Below are positions 15,319 to 23,826 of a stretch of 64,000 nt of DNA, one piece after another. The stretch covers positions 1 to 64,000 of the forward strand of contig JADKAS010000004.1 of assembly GCA_016715245.1 (NCBI GenBank), read 5' to 3'. This stretch comes from Saprospiraceae bacterium. Lineage in GTDB: Bacteria; Bacteroidota; Bacteroidia; Chitinophagales; Saprospiraceae. The first letter of the stretch is position 1. The number at the start of each line of letters is the position of its first letter. Made by a program: the position numbers and the translations under genes. The notes under the pieces were generated by a model, which saw nothing but the letters and a program-made list of their open reading frames with translations, was not told where the DNA came from and ran no database searches.

Positions 15319-17733
15319 TTACAAAATTTTAGGACCCAGAGCAATTTTTAAAACTTCATCCATCGATTGAACATAGACAATATCCAGATCTTTAATATAT
15401 TCTTTTGGAATCTGGTTTACATTCTTTTTATTGTCATAACACAAAATCACTTTTTTTATTCCCGCTCTTTTTGCTGCAAGAATTTTCTCCTTTATGCCAC
15501 CTACAGGCAATACTTTTCCTCTTAATGTAATCTCTCCTGTCATGGCAAGATAAGATTTCACCGGAATTTTTTTAAATGCTGAACATATGGCAGTCATCAT
15601 AGTAATTCCAGCACTTGGTCCATCCTTTGGTATAGCTCCTTCAGGCACGTGTATATGCAGATCATACTCTTCAAATATATCGGGGCTCAAACCCAGAGAT
15701 TCGCTATGTGTTTTGATATAGGTCAATGCTGTAGACGCTGATTCCTTCATCACATCTCCCAGATTTCCAGTAAGAACGAGCCTTCCTTTTCCTTTACTGA
15801 TACTGGCTTCAATAAATAGTATATCTCCCCCGACTTGTGTCCATGCAAGACCTACAGCTACTCCGGGAACTTCAATTTTAGTGTATTCACCTTTTTCAAA
15901 CTTCTCTGGTCCCAAAGATTCAAGTATCAGTTGCTGGTTGATTTTTATGTCATAGGATTCATCCATGGCCACCTTTTTGGCAATACTTCTCACCAACGCT
16001 GCCAATGTCCTGTCCAGTGATCTTACGCCGGATTCACGGGTATAATTCTGAATAAGAAACTCAAGAATATTTTTATTCAGTTGCGCGTGTTTTTTCAATA
16101 ATCCGTGTTCTGAGAGTTGTTTCGGAACAAGATGTTTATTGGCAATTTCTATTTTTTCTTCCGTGGAATACCCGGAAATCTCAATGATCTCCATTCTGTC
16201 CAGCAAAGCGGGTTGGATCGAACTCAAAGAATTGGCGGTAGCGACAAACAAAACTTTGGATAAGTCATAATCCAGATCGAGATAGTTGTCATGGAATGTG
16301 GTATTTTGTTCAGGATCCAGTACTTCAAGTAAAGCAGAAGACGGATCACCTCTGAAATCTTTTCCAAGTTTGTCTATTTCATCGAGAATAAAAACAGGAT
16401 TGGAGGTTTTTCCTTTTTTTATGGATTGAAGGATTCTTCCGGGCATAGCACCGATATAGGTTCGCCGGTGTCCTCTGATTTCACTTTCGTCATGGAGTCC
16501 ACCCAGAGACATACGGATAAAATTTCTGTCCAGCGCTGTTGCTATGGATTTTCCCAGACTGGTTTTACCCACGCCGGGAGGGCCGACGAGGCAAAGGATT
16601 GGTGCTTTCATGTCTCCTTTCAGTTTCAGTACAGCAAGATGTTCAAGAATTCTGTTTTTTACATCTTCAAGGCCAAAATGATCCTTGTCAAGGACTTTTC
16701 TGACTTTCAAGAGGTCAAAATTATCTTTCGAATACTCCTGCCATGGCAAGTCAAGCATAAATTCGAGATAATTCAGGGTCACTGAATATTCTGCAATCTG
16801 TGGGTTGATCCTTCTGGCCTTTTGCAATTCTCTTTCAAATGCATTTTTTATATCCTCCGGCCACACTTTTAATCCGGCTCTTTCTTCCAGTTTTAACAAT
16901 TCTTCTTCCTGAGGATTACCCCCTAGTTCTTCCTGAATTGTTTTTAGTTGCTGGTTCAGAAAATATTCTTTTTGCTGTTTTTCCAGATCTCCTCTTACTC
17001 TGGATTCAATCTGGTCTTTGAGTTGAAGTAGCTGCAATTCCTGATCCATGAGATTCAACAATAATTCTGCCTTTTCTTCAAAATTATTCATCTGTAACAA
17101 CTCCTGTTTTTTATCCACTCCAAGATTCATATTGGAGGAAATAAAATTGATAAGGAACCCATTGTTTTTAATATTTTGCAACATGAAGTTGGCTTCCGTC
17201 GGTATATTGGGTGAAATTTCGATTATCCTTTTGGCATAGTCTCTCACCGAAGACATGGAAGCATTAAAATTGGCATTTTTTAACGGTACAATATCCTCAA
17301 TCACCAAGGCTTCCACTTCCATCAGTTTTTCAGAAACATGAAATGCACCAGAACGAAAACGTTTCCTGCCTTGAAGAATAGCGGTGGTGTTTCCATCCGG
17401 CATTTTCAAAATTTTCATGACTCTGGCAATCGTCCCAATTTCATGTAAATCTCCTGGTTCCGGGTTTTCATTGTTGACGTCCTTTTGTGTCAGGACTGCT
17501 ATAAATTTATCCCCTTTTTCCGCTTTCTGCAGTGCTTTTATTGACTTGTCCCTTCCTACTGTGATCGGAATGACCACACCCGGAAAAAGTACCGTATTTT
17601 TTAAAGCAAGTACCGGTAAAACAGCATTATACTTATCATCAAATTTTAATTCATCATCTCCCAATGTAAATACAGGGATATTTTCTCCATCATCCTGCAC
17701 ATTATCCAATCCAAAAATGGTCTTATTAAACAT
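15319..17733 (-). CDS. lon: ATP-dependent protease Lon
   Basis: Cytoplasmic AAA+ serine protease that degrades misfolded and regulatory proteins. The order is standard: N-terminal LON substrate domain (starts LPVLALKNTVLFPGVVIPI), coiled-coil region, AAA+ module with Walker A GPPGVGKTSLGKS and Walker B VFILDEIDKLG, and protease domain with catalytic Ser in PKDGPSAGITM and catalytic Lys in GGIKEKILAAKRAG. From the ATG at 17733 it is 804 residues, normal for the family. The frame stays open upstream to 17925, with another possible ATG at 17835, but that leader is not Lon-like. It is divergent from murA. Confidence 0.93.
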   Translation of the reverse strand: MFNKTIFGLDNVQDDGENIPVFTLGDDELKFDDKYNAVLPVLALKNTVLFPGVVIPITVGRDKSIKALQKAEKGDKFIAVLTQKDVNNENPEPGDLHEIGTIARVMKILKMPDGNTTAILQGRKRFRSGAFHVSEKLMEVEALVIEDIVPLKNANFNASMSSVRDYAKRIIEISPNIPTEANFMLQNIKNNGFLINFISSNMNLGVDKKQELLQMNNFEEKAELLLNLMDQELQLLQLKDQIESRVRGDLEKQQKEYFLNQQLKTIQEELGGNPQEEELLKLEERAGLKVWPEDIKNAFERELQKARRINPQIAEYSVTLNYLEFMLDLPWQEYSKDNFDLLKVRKVLDKDHFGLEDVKNRILEHLAVLKLKGDMKAPILCLVGPPGVGKTSLGKSIATALDRNFIRMSLGGLHDESEIRGHRRTYIGAMPGRILQSIKKGKTSNPVFILDEIDKLGKDFRGDPSSALLEVLDPEQNTTFHDNYLDLDYDLSKVLFVATANSLSSIQPALLDRMEIIEISGYSTEEKIEIANKHLVPKQLSEHGLLKKHAQLNKNILEFLIQNYTRESGVRSLDRTLAALVRSIAKKVAMDESYDIKINQQLILESLGPEKFEKGEYTKIEVPGVAVGLAWTQVGGDILFIEASISKGKGRLVLTGNLGDVMKESASTALTYIKTHSESLGLSPDIFEEYDLHIHVPEGAIPKDGPSAGITMMTAICSAFKKIPVKSYLAMTGEITLRGKVLPVGGIKEKILAAKRAGIKKVILCYDNKKNVNQIPKEYIKDLDIVYVQSMDEVLKIALGPKIL

Positions 17734-18038
17734 GTTGTTTCTTTTGTCAAATTGTCCTGAATCAAAGTTGTATTCAGGATTATCTTTATTTGCAATTTTT
17801 ATACCATGTAATGAATAGGTTAATATTTTTCCCATTAGCCTGATCCGATGTGACAAAAAGGCAGAAAGATGAATACAAATCAGGTTTTTTGTCATAAAAA
17901 TGATTTGTTGATGGATGTAAACCAAACATTAGCCCGGATAATAAAACAGACAAAAAATGGATTAGAGAACATTTGATTTAAAATTAAAAAAAATCTTAAT
18001 ATATTTGAGCCAAATTTACCAAATACTTTTATAAATAC
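17734..18038. other. Divergent promoter region between lon and murA
   Basis: About 305 bp. The left part carries the open but poorly Lon-like leader of lon. The right 100 bp is AT-rich and holds a candidate murA promoter (TTTG at 17972-17975, TATATTTG at 18000-18007). No other gene seen. Confidence 0.5.
17972..18007 (+). promoter_or_regulatory. Candidate Bacteroidota promoter of murA
   Basis: A -33-like TTTG at 17972 and a -7-like TATATTTG (TAnnTTTG) at 18000-18007, 31 bp before the ATG. The spacer of 24 bp is a few bases longer than typical, so the -33 part is uncertain. Confidence 0.4.
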
Positions 18039-19355
18039 ATGTCACAAGAAGCATTCAGAGTGCAGGGTAATGCCTCACTTTCCGGAGAAATTACACCACA
18101 AGGTGCTAAAAATGAGGCCCTTCAGATTATAAGTGCTGTATTATTGACGTCTGAACCGGTAAGAATTAAGAACCTGCCGGACATTCTGGATATTCAGAAA
18201 CAAATATCTCTGGTCAAGGGATTGGGCGTTAAAGTCACCAGACACGATGCCCATGATTTTACGTTTCAGGCTGATGAGGTGGATATAAGTCACCTTTCCG
18301 GAAATGAATATCAGGAAAATGCAAAAAAAATCAGAGGTTCTGTTATGTTACTCGGACCTTTATTGGCGCGTTTTAAAAAAGCATACCTTCCCAAACCAGG
18401 AGGTGATAAAATAGGCCGAAGGAGGCTTGACACCCACTTTCATGGATTTCAGAAAATGGGTGCAGATTTTAAATATGATACGGACGGAGACCAATATTAT
18501 ATAGGAGCAGATAAATTAAAAGGTTGTTTTATATGGATGGATGAAATCTCTGTAACAGGCACAGCCAATGTATTGATGGCTTCTGTTCTTGCAGAGGGAA
18601 TAACACAGATATATAATGCCGCTTGCGAACCCTATATCCAGCAATTGTGCAAATTACTCAACAATATGGGAGCAAGAATTTCAGGTGTCGGGTCAAATCT
18701 TTTGACTATTCACGGTGTAGATTCTTTGAAAGGAACGGAACATTCCATCCTTCCTGATATGATTGAAATAGGAAGTTTTATCGGACTTGCCGCCATGACG
18801 CAATCCTCCATTCGTATAAAAAATGTATCCATACCCAATCTGGGCATGATACCTGACACCTTTATGAAACTTGGTATTCAAATGGAGTTTGAAAATGATG
18901 ATATTGTCATTCCAAGTCAGGACATTTACGAAATACAGAGTTTTATGGATGGTTCTATCATGACTATTTATGATGCCCCATGGCCGGGATTTACGCCTGA
19001 TTTACTCAGTATCATTCTCGTTGTCGCGATTCAGGCTAGGGGAAGCATCCTAATACATCAGAAAATGTTTGAAAGCCGTTTGTTTTTTGTTGACAAACTC
19101 ATTGATATGGGAGCACAAATAATTTTGTGTGATCCGCATCGTGCTACGGTCATAGGGCTTGAAAGAAAAGCAAAACTCAGGGGAATACATATGAGTTCTC
19201 CGGATATACGCGCAGGAGTATCCCTTCTGATTGCCGCACTATCCGCCAAAAGTGAAAGTACCATATACAATATCAGTCAGATTGACCGCGGATATCAGTA
19301 TATTGATACACGTTTAAATGCACTGGGTGCACAGATAGAAAGAATAGAAGCCTAG
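18039..19355 (+). CDS. murA: UDP-N-acetylglucosamine 1-carboxyvinyltransferase (MurA), Cys-to-Asp variant
   Basis: The first committed enzyme of peptidoglycan synthesis: it transfers enolpyruvate from PEP to UDP-GlcNAc in the cytoplasm. At 438 residues it has the normal length and the two-domain inside-out barrel pattern: QGAKNEALQIISA at the start, RGSVMLLGPLLARF, TGTANVLMASVLAEG, DMIEIGSFIGLAA, WPGFTPDLLS and DIRAGVSLLIAAL. In the active-site loop, where E. coli has GGCTIG (Cys115), this protein has GGDKIG, with Asp at residue 123. MurA enzymes with Asp here are known to be active and insensitive to fosfomycin, so intrinsic resistance is predicted. Confidence 0.93.
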   Translation: MSQEAFRVQGNASLSGEITPQGAKNEALQIISAVLLTSEPVRIKNLPDILDIQKQISLVKGLGVKVTRHDAHDFTFQADEVDISHLSGNEYQENAKKIRGSVMLLGPLLARFKKAYLPKPGGDKIGRRRLDTHFHGFQKMGADFKYDTDGDQYYIGADKLKGCFIWMDEISVTGTANVLMASVLAEGITQIYNAACEPYIQQLCKLLNNMGARISGVGSNLLTIHGVDSLKGTEHSILPDMIEIGSFIGLAAMTQSSIRIKNVSIPNLGMIPDTFMKLGIQMEFENDDIVIPSQDIYEIQSFMDGSIMTIYDAPWPGFTPDLLSIILVVAIQARGSILIHQKMFESRLFFVDKLIDMGAQIILCDPHRATVIGLERKAKLRGIHMSSPDIRAGVSLLIAALSAKSESTIYNISQIDRGYQYIDTRLNALGAQIERIEA

Positions 19356-19429
19356 TGCTCTGTCCTATGTCTTCAAACTGTTTGTAGTAAATTACCTTTA
19401 TTCAGATTTACATCTGATTTCGGTTCGGG

Positions 19430-20527
19430 TTAAAATGGATTTTGATATTCCGGTTTGGTATTAAAAGACGGATCTTCAAAAGTTTTGATAAAGGCTTTCA
19501 GTGCTGAAAGTTCAAATTCTCCCAGATTTTTTTTGGCAATATCATTTATCAATGGATCTTTGTTTTTCGAATCCAACCCTCCGGATGAGTAGTGCGCCAT
19601 CACTTCATCAAATGTTGACATGCTCCCGTTGTGCATATAAGGAGCCGTAAAAAATATGTTTCGTAACGTAGTGGCTTTAAATTTCCCGTTGTCAAATTCA
19701 GAAGCTGTCACAACACCCCGCCCTTTATCGGCAAAATCTGTCAGGTTTAGAGCCGTTTGAACGCCGTTGTTGAAGTAATCATCTGAGGAAGAAAGAGGTA
19801 CATTATGGCAATGACTGCACTCTGCATCCGGAATATCCGGATCTACATCAAAAAACATCTTTTGACCAAATAATTCCAGGTCATTGTATTTTTCTAATCC
19901 CTGTTCAATTCTGTCGTATTTAGAATCTTTTGAAATGAGAATCCGTTCAAACTGAGCAATGGCTTTGACCACCAATTCTTTGGTAATATCTTCTTTATTT
20001 TCTATTCCGAAAGCTTCCCGGAATAATTGAGGATATTTAGAATGTATTTTTAATTTCCTGACCACATTAGGCCAGGTATTATTCATCTCCAGGGTATCTT
20101 CCACCGGTTTTAAAGCTTGTTCTTCCAAAGAATTGACCCTGCCATCCCAAAAAAATCCATTTTTTATAAAGCCAATATTAATGAGAGACATGGAATTTCT
20201 GCCTCCCCTTCTTCCATTTACTCCAATACTGGAAGACCTGCCATCAGTAAAAGAGAGGGATGGGTCATGGCAACTTGAACAACTAATCGTGCTGTCAATG
20301 GATAAAATAGGGTCAAAAAACAGAAATCTACCTAATTCAACCCCTTTTTTTGTCATGGGGTTATCAGCGGGAATGTTCATCCTGGGAAAATGATCGGGGT
20401 AATTGAGAACATATTCCTGAGGATTGTAGGAAATATGAGACAAATCACCCGATGTTTTTTCATCTTCACATGACAAAATGAACATGAATGAAACTATAAA
20501 GAATAAATAAATCAAAAATCGTTTCAT
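19430..20527 (-). CDS. Di-heme cytochrome c peroxidase/MauG family lipoprotein (MbnH-like)
   Basis: 365 residues, exported as a lipoprotein (lipobox ending at Cys20, FMFILSC). Two c-type heme motifs are visible: CSSCHD (C83, C86, H87) and CSHCHN near residue 240, in the di-heme peroxidase arrangement, with GRFLFFDPILS and LRNIFFTAPYMHNGSMSTFDEVMAHY. The family includes H2O2-reducing peroxidases and MauG/MbnH enzymes that oxidise Trp in a partner protein. The next gene upstream in the same direction encodes an MbnP-like protein, the known partner of MbnH, which favours the second role. The gap between them is 144 bp. Confidence 0.88.
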   Translation of the reverse strand: MKRFLIYLFFIVSFMFILSCEDEKTSGDLSHISYNPQEYVLNYPDHFPRMNIPADNPMTKKGVELGRFLFFDPILSIDSTISCSSCHDPSLSFTDGRSSSIGVNGRRGGRNSMSLINIGFIKNGFFWDGRVNSLEEQALKPVEDTLEMNNTWPNVVRKLKIHSKYPQLFREAFGIENKEDITKELVVKAIAQFERILISKDSKYDRIEQGLEKYNDLELFGQKMFFDVDPDIPDAECSHCHNVPLSSSDDYFNNGVQTALNLTDFADKGRGVVTASEFDNGKFKATTLRNIFFTAPYMHNGSMSTFDEVMAHYSSGGLDSKNKDPLINDIAKKNLGEFELSALKAFIKTFEDPSFNTKPEYQNPF

Positions 20528-20671
20528 ATATTTATATTACATCATCTTTCAAAAAACAAAATTGAAAACGCAAATTTACCGATTACAATTCTCTTTGTAT
20601 TAATTTATTTTAAGTTCTGAAATACTTCCTGTCTTCAGGTTTAACATCATCAGGTATTTTCATACTCATTA

Positions 20672-21475
20672 TTATTCAACAATAAAACCTTTTTTCAGGT
20701 TCTTTAAAACCGAATTTTTTATTTCCGATAAGTCTGCTTCAAAATCAGTTTCTTCAAACCAGGCATCATAATTTACCTTAATAGTAAATGGAACATTATT
20801 TCCGGGTTTCGTTTCAAGATTTTTCGCAAATACCATGTCAACTTCCTGCTCATTCAAATCAAAACTCAGTTGCAATGTATCAGAAAAATCTTTTCCCTTG
20901 GCGATGGTAACATGCCACCAGATCTTTTGTTTGTTTTCATCTTTTAAAAACAGACTATCTGACAGAACATGACTGTTAGCAACGTTTATTGAGGATGCAG
21001 AGCGAATTCCTACATCAAGACCTGCCACAAAAAACAAAGAGTCAAAAATTCCGAAATTTCTGATTTCATTGATTGTATACACAAAGACATCAGGTCTGAT
21101 TTTTATAAAATTGTCTTCAACAGTAAAATTCCCGGCCGAGGTGGTGTAATCTACTTTTTTTATTCCGGTGAGAAAATCTCCGTTTAGAAAACGAACCCTG
21201 ACATCGGAAATGTAATATGAAAAATCAAGAATCTTATACATCTGATTTTTCAAGTTAAAAACGGTGTCTGTTGGAGAATAAAAAGTATCGTTTATCTGAT
21301 GTTTGATGGAAATAGTCAGATTAGGGTTTTTACAACATCCGCTGCATGCGTCGTCAGCCAAAGGATTGTAATTGGATGAAACTGAATCAAGACATCCTTC
21401 CACCCTTTTGTAACAGGAAGAAAATGTCAAAATCAAAACTGCAATAATTATAAAAACCGGTAATCGCCTGATCAT
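20672..21475 (-). CDS. MbnP-like copper-associated lipoprotein
   Basis: About 267 residues with a lipoprotein signal (MIRRLPVFIIIAV...FSSC). After a Cys-rich start (ACSGCC) comes the MbnP-type domain: ISIKHQINDTFY, NLKNQMYKILDFSYYISDVRV, DSLFFVAGLDVGIRSA, and a WWHVTIAKG motif holding candidate Trp residues. In characterised pairs, the di-heme enzyme MbnH converts a Trp of MbnP to kynurenine, creating a copper site; the neighbouring di-heme gene fits that model. The frame is also open from an ATG at 21529 that overlaps the exonuclease stop, which would give an 18-residue longer, coupled start; the 21475 start gives a normal signal peptide. Confidence 0.75.
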   Translation of the reverse strand: MIRRLPVFIIIAVLILTFSSCYKRVEGCLDSVSSNYNPLADDACSGCCKNPNLTISIKHQINDTFYSPTDTVFNLKNQMYKILDFSYYISDVRVRFLNGDFLTGIKKVDYTTSAGNFTVEDNFIKIRPDVFVYTINEIRNFGIFDSLFFVAGLDVGIRSASSINVANSHVLSDSLFLKDENKQKIWWHVTIAKGKDFSDTLQLSFDLNEQEVDMVFAKNLETKPGNNVPFTIKVNYDAWFEETDFEADLSEIKNSVLKNLKKGFIVE

Positions 21476-21525
21476 GTTTTTATAACGACATGGTAATTTT
21501 TTTGTTATACATCCGGCATTAAACA

Positions 21526-22359
21526 TCATCTTTTGAGAACTTCTTCTTTATAAATCTTTTCAACGATTTGTTTTACCTGTGCGGAAAAGTCTTTTTCCAT
21601 AATCCAGTTGTAATAATTACGCTCTATAATAAAAACCTCTTTTACGGGTTGTCCGATATATCTTCCAAAATTAAAAACAACCTCTCCTTTTGTATTGTAT
21701 TTTAGCCTTTGGGTTACATCGAGAATGGCTTCATTGTTGGTGAAATCTGCGAGAGCGCTCATATCATTTTTAACCGGTTTTGCCACAACATTTCCATCAG
21801 CATCTGTATAATCAGTATCTTCATACATAGACAACTGACCTTTCAATACGGCAATGGTGGCTTTTACGTCATTCATGGCATCATGTGCATCCATCAGGTC
21901 ACTTTTACAGTAATATTTATACGCTGCTTTAAGTGTTCTCGGTTCCATTTTGTAAAAGATTTTCTGAACATCGATGAGCCTTCTTTTTTCAATGGAAAAA
22001 TGTAAACCTACACGGTGGAATTCTTCCATAAGCATAGGGATATCAAATCTGTCTGAATTGTAACCTGCCAGATCTGCGTCCCCTATAAAATCCAGAATTT
22101 CTTTTCCTACCTGACTGAATAAAGGTTTATTTTTCAGCATTTCAGGAGTAATGCCATGTACGGCAATGGCTTCATCAGAAATCGGAACTCCCGGATTAAT
22201 AAGATACATTTTTTCAACAGGTTCACCTAATTTTTTTGTGTATTTAATAAGTGCAATTTGCAGGATACGGTCTTTCAACACATTCAGTCCTGTAGCTTCC
22301 ACATCAAAAAAAACAAGGTCTTTATCAATAGTAAATTCTATGTCTGTATGATTTTCCAT
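21526..22359 (-). CDS. DnaQ-like DEDDh 3'-5' exonuclease
   Basis: 277 residues. The N-terminal 180 form a DEDDh exonuclease: LVFFDVEATGL (ExoI), VHGITPEM, LAGYNSDRFDIPMLMEEF (ExoII), and HDAMNDVKATIAVL (ExoIII with His and Asp). The C-terminal part (about 215-277) has a small domain, VFNFGRYIGQPVKEVF...YYNWIMEKDF, seen after exonuclease domains in Bacteroidota and phage proteins. It could proofread or process DNA or RNA ends. It sits at the head of the MbnP/MbnH-like genes and touches the first by overlap, probably by chance of operon packing. Confidence 0.85.
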   Translation of the reverse strand: MENHTDIEFTIDKDLVFFDVEATGLNVLKDRILQIALIKYTKKLGEPVEKMYLINPGVPISDEAIAVHGITPEMLKNKPLFSQVGKEILDFIGDADLAGYNSDRFDIPMLMEEFHRVGLHFSIEKRRLIDVQKIFYKMEPRTLKAAYKYYCKSDLMDAHDAMNDVKATIAVLKGQLSMYEDTDYTDADGNVVAKPVKNDMSALADFTNNEAILDVTQRLKYNTKGEVVFNFGRYIGQPVKEVFIIERNYYNWIMEKDFSAQVKQIVEKIYKEEVLKR

Positions 22360-22440
22360 GGTTTTGTTTACTGTTATTTATTTTTACCAAGTATTAACTT
22401 TTTCAGAAATGTTTGAATTAAAAAATATTTTCAAACAGCT

Positions 22441-23235
22441 CTATTCTTTGTTGAGAATGTACCGGTTAAATCCCTTTGACATTTTAAATTCAAAAACACC
22501 ATCCCCTTCAAGGTCGTAGATAAAACAAGCATCTATTCCTTTAATATCTTCACAAAGTTCAAGTGCTTTGTCAAGTCCCAAGACCATAAATGCAGTGGCA
22601 TAAGCATCAGCCGTCATACAATCATCTGCAATGACAGTGGTACTCAGTATATCCGTCGGACGGTTGCGCCCTGTAAAAGGATCTATAATATGTGCGAATT
22701 TTTCACCTTTACTTTCGTAAAAATTTCGGTAATTACCGCTGGTGGCCATACTTGCATTTGAAATACTCAGCAACAATTCAACTTCCGTTAATTTTGCATT
22801 TTCTGAAGGGCGGTTGACTCCCACTACCCAGGACTCATTTCTGTCATTAACACCTTTGGCTCTTAATTCTCCTCCGATTTCCACAAGGTAGTTTTTTACA
22901 TTGTTCTTTTGTAAAAATTCCGCTGCCAAATCTACACCATAGCCTTTTGCAATGGCGCTAAAATCAATTTTAGCATCAGTGAACTTTTTATGAAGGCAAG
23001 CTAATTTTCCAGAGGAATCTATTTTCAGAGTTACGGAATCAAAATTAATTTTAGGCAAGGTTTTTTTTATAAAAATGGTGTCAACCTTGTTTATCCTTTT
23101 ACTTTTTTCGTAACCAAATCCGTAGTAATTGACAAGGGGCATAATAGCGGGATTAAAGGCACCACCCGTTATCTGATGGACTTCTTTTGCTTTTCTTGAA
23201 AACAATATTAAAATGCGGATCCAAAAAGTGATCAA
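22441..23235 (-). CDS. apbE: ApbE (FAD:protein FMN transferase), C-terminal fragment after a frameshift
   Basis: Carries most of the flavin transferase: EVHQITGGAFNPAIMPLV, DFSAIAKGYGVDLAA, NYLVEIGGELRAKG, ASMATSGNYRNF, HIIDPFTGRN and MTADAYATAFMVLG. Its apparent start at 23235 is an artefact: the protein really begins in the frame of the fragment at 23153-23482, and a one-base insertion near 23190-23200 separates them. Removing one base gives 1,041 bp, exactly 347 codons, with the joint reading VF-RKAKEVHQITGG, as expected for ApbE. ApbE attaches FMN to Thr of NQR/RNF-type subunits outside the membrane. No flavoprotein target is adjacent. Confidence 0.8.
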   Translation of the reverse strand: MITFWIRILILFSRKAKEVHQITGGAFNPAIMPLVNYYGFGYEKSKRINKVDTIFIKKTLPKINFDSVTLKIDSSGKLACLHKKFTDAKIDFSAIAKGYGVDLAAEFLQKNNVKNYLVEIGGELRAKGVNDRNESWVVGVNRPSENAKLTEVELLLSISNASMATSGNYRNFYESKGEKFAHIIDPFTGRNRPTDILSTTVIADDCMTADAYATAFMVLGLDKALELCEDIKGIDACFIYDLEGDGVFEFKMSKGFNRYILNKE

Positions 23236-23482
23236 AACAAAAAGAGTCCCTGGACTTATTAAATTTGGATATGGTTGACTCTGCTATATATGTGCTCATA
23301 GACAAATTTACAACAAGCAACACACTGTCAATGGCTTTTTGAGACACCACATTATCTTTGTCTTCAAATGTAATATTATAATATGTTCCCATGGTTTTAC
23401 CCTGAAGGTTAAAATAATGCTGTTTGGGTTTACATGAGAAGACGTAGACTAGTGACAAAAAAGAAAATAAAAACAATTTCAT
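23153..23482 (-). CDS. apbE: ApbE N-terminal fragment (lipoprotein signal, frameshifted)
   Basis: The first part of the ApbE gene: a lipoprotein signal peptide (MKLFLFSFLSLVYVFSC, Cys17), then the family start YFNLQGKTMGTYYNITF and the helix with STYIAESTISKFN. After HFNIVFKKSKR the frame leaves the family pattern and stops within about 10 codons. It should be joined to 22441-23235. Whether this is real decay or an assembly error cannot be decided from one sequence. Confidence 0.75.
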   Translation of the reverse strand: MKLFLFSFLSLVYVFSCKPKQHYFNLQGKTMGTYYNITFEDKDNVVSQKAIDSVLLVVNLSMSTYIAESTISKFNKSRDSFCFDHFLDPHFNIVFKKSKRSPSDNGWCL

Positions 23483-23826
23483 GGTGAAATACTGAGATCA
23501 AAGATTAAAAGAAGAAAAAGACGTTACTTTTATTTATTAAAAATGGAAAAACCTCCACTGTTTACATGGAAATACCTAAACAGAGTCACAAAAGTACATT
23601 CAATAATACAATAAAAGCTATTCTTTGGATTAAAATCAAATGAAATGAATATAAATCCGCTCCTTTATTAATAAAATGCTGTGATTTTGGCTAAACCTAT
23701 TTCAACAAAACATCAATCTAAATAAATAAAAAAGCACGAGGTTCCGACACCCCGTGCTTTAGTGAATTTTTTTTGGACTTTAGTTAATCCTGAAAATTCG
23801 AGAATGCTACATTTTTATACTATATT
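23483..23826. other. Spacer between the adhesin gene and apbE
   Basis: About 344 bp. It holds the apbE upstream region (right part, AT-rich) and, on the left, the terminator at 23731-23760 and a 3' flank (23761-23814, ending ATTCGAGAATGCTA) that recurs near 36,930-36,985. No gene. Confidence 0.6.
23731..23760 (-). terminator. Terminator of the giant adhesin gene
   Basis: Stem AAAGCACG / CGTGCTTT with an inner GG/CC pair, followed by T-rich DNA on the minus strand. It lies about 67 bp past the stop at 23827. Confidence 0.75.
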
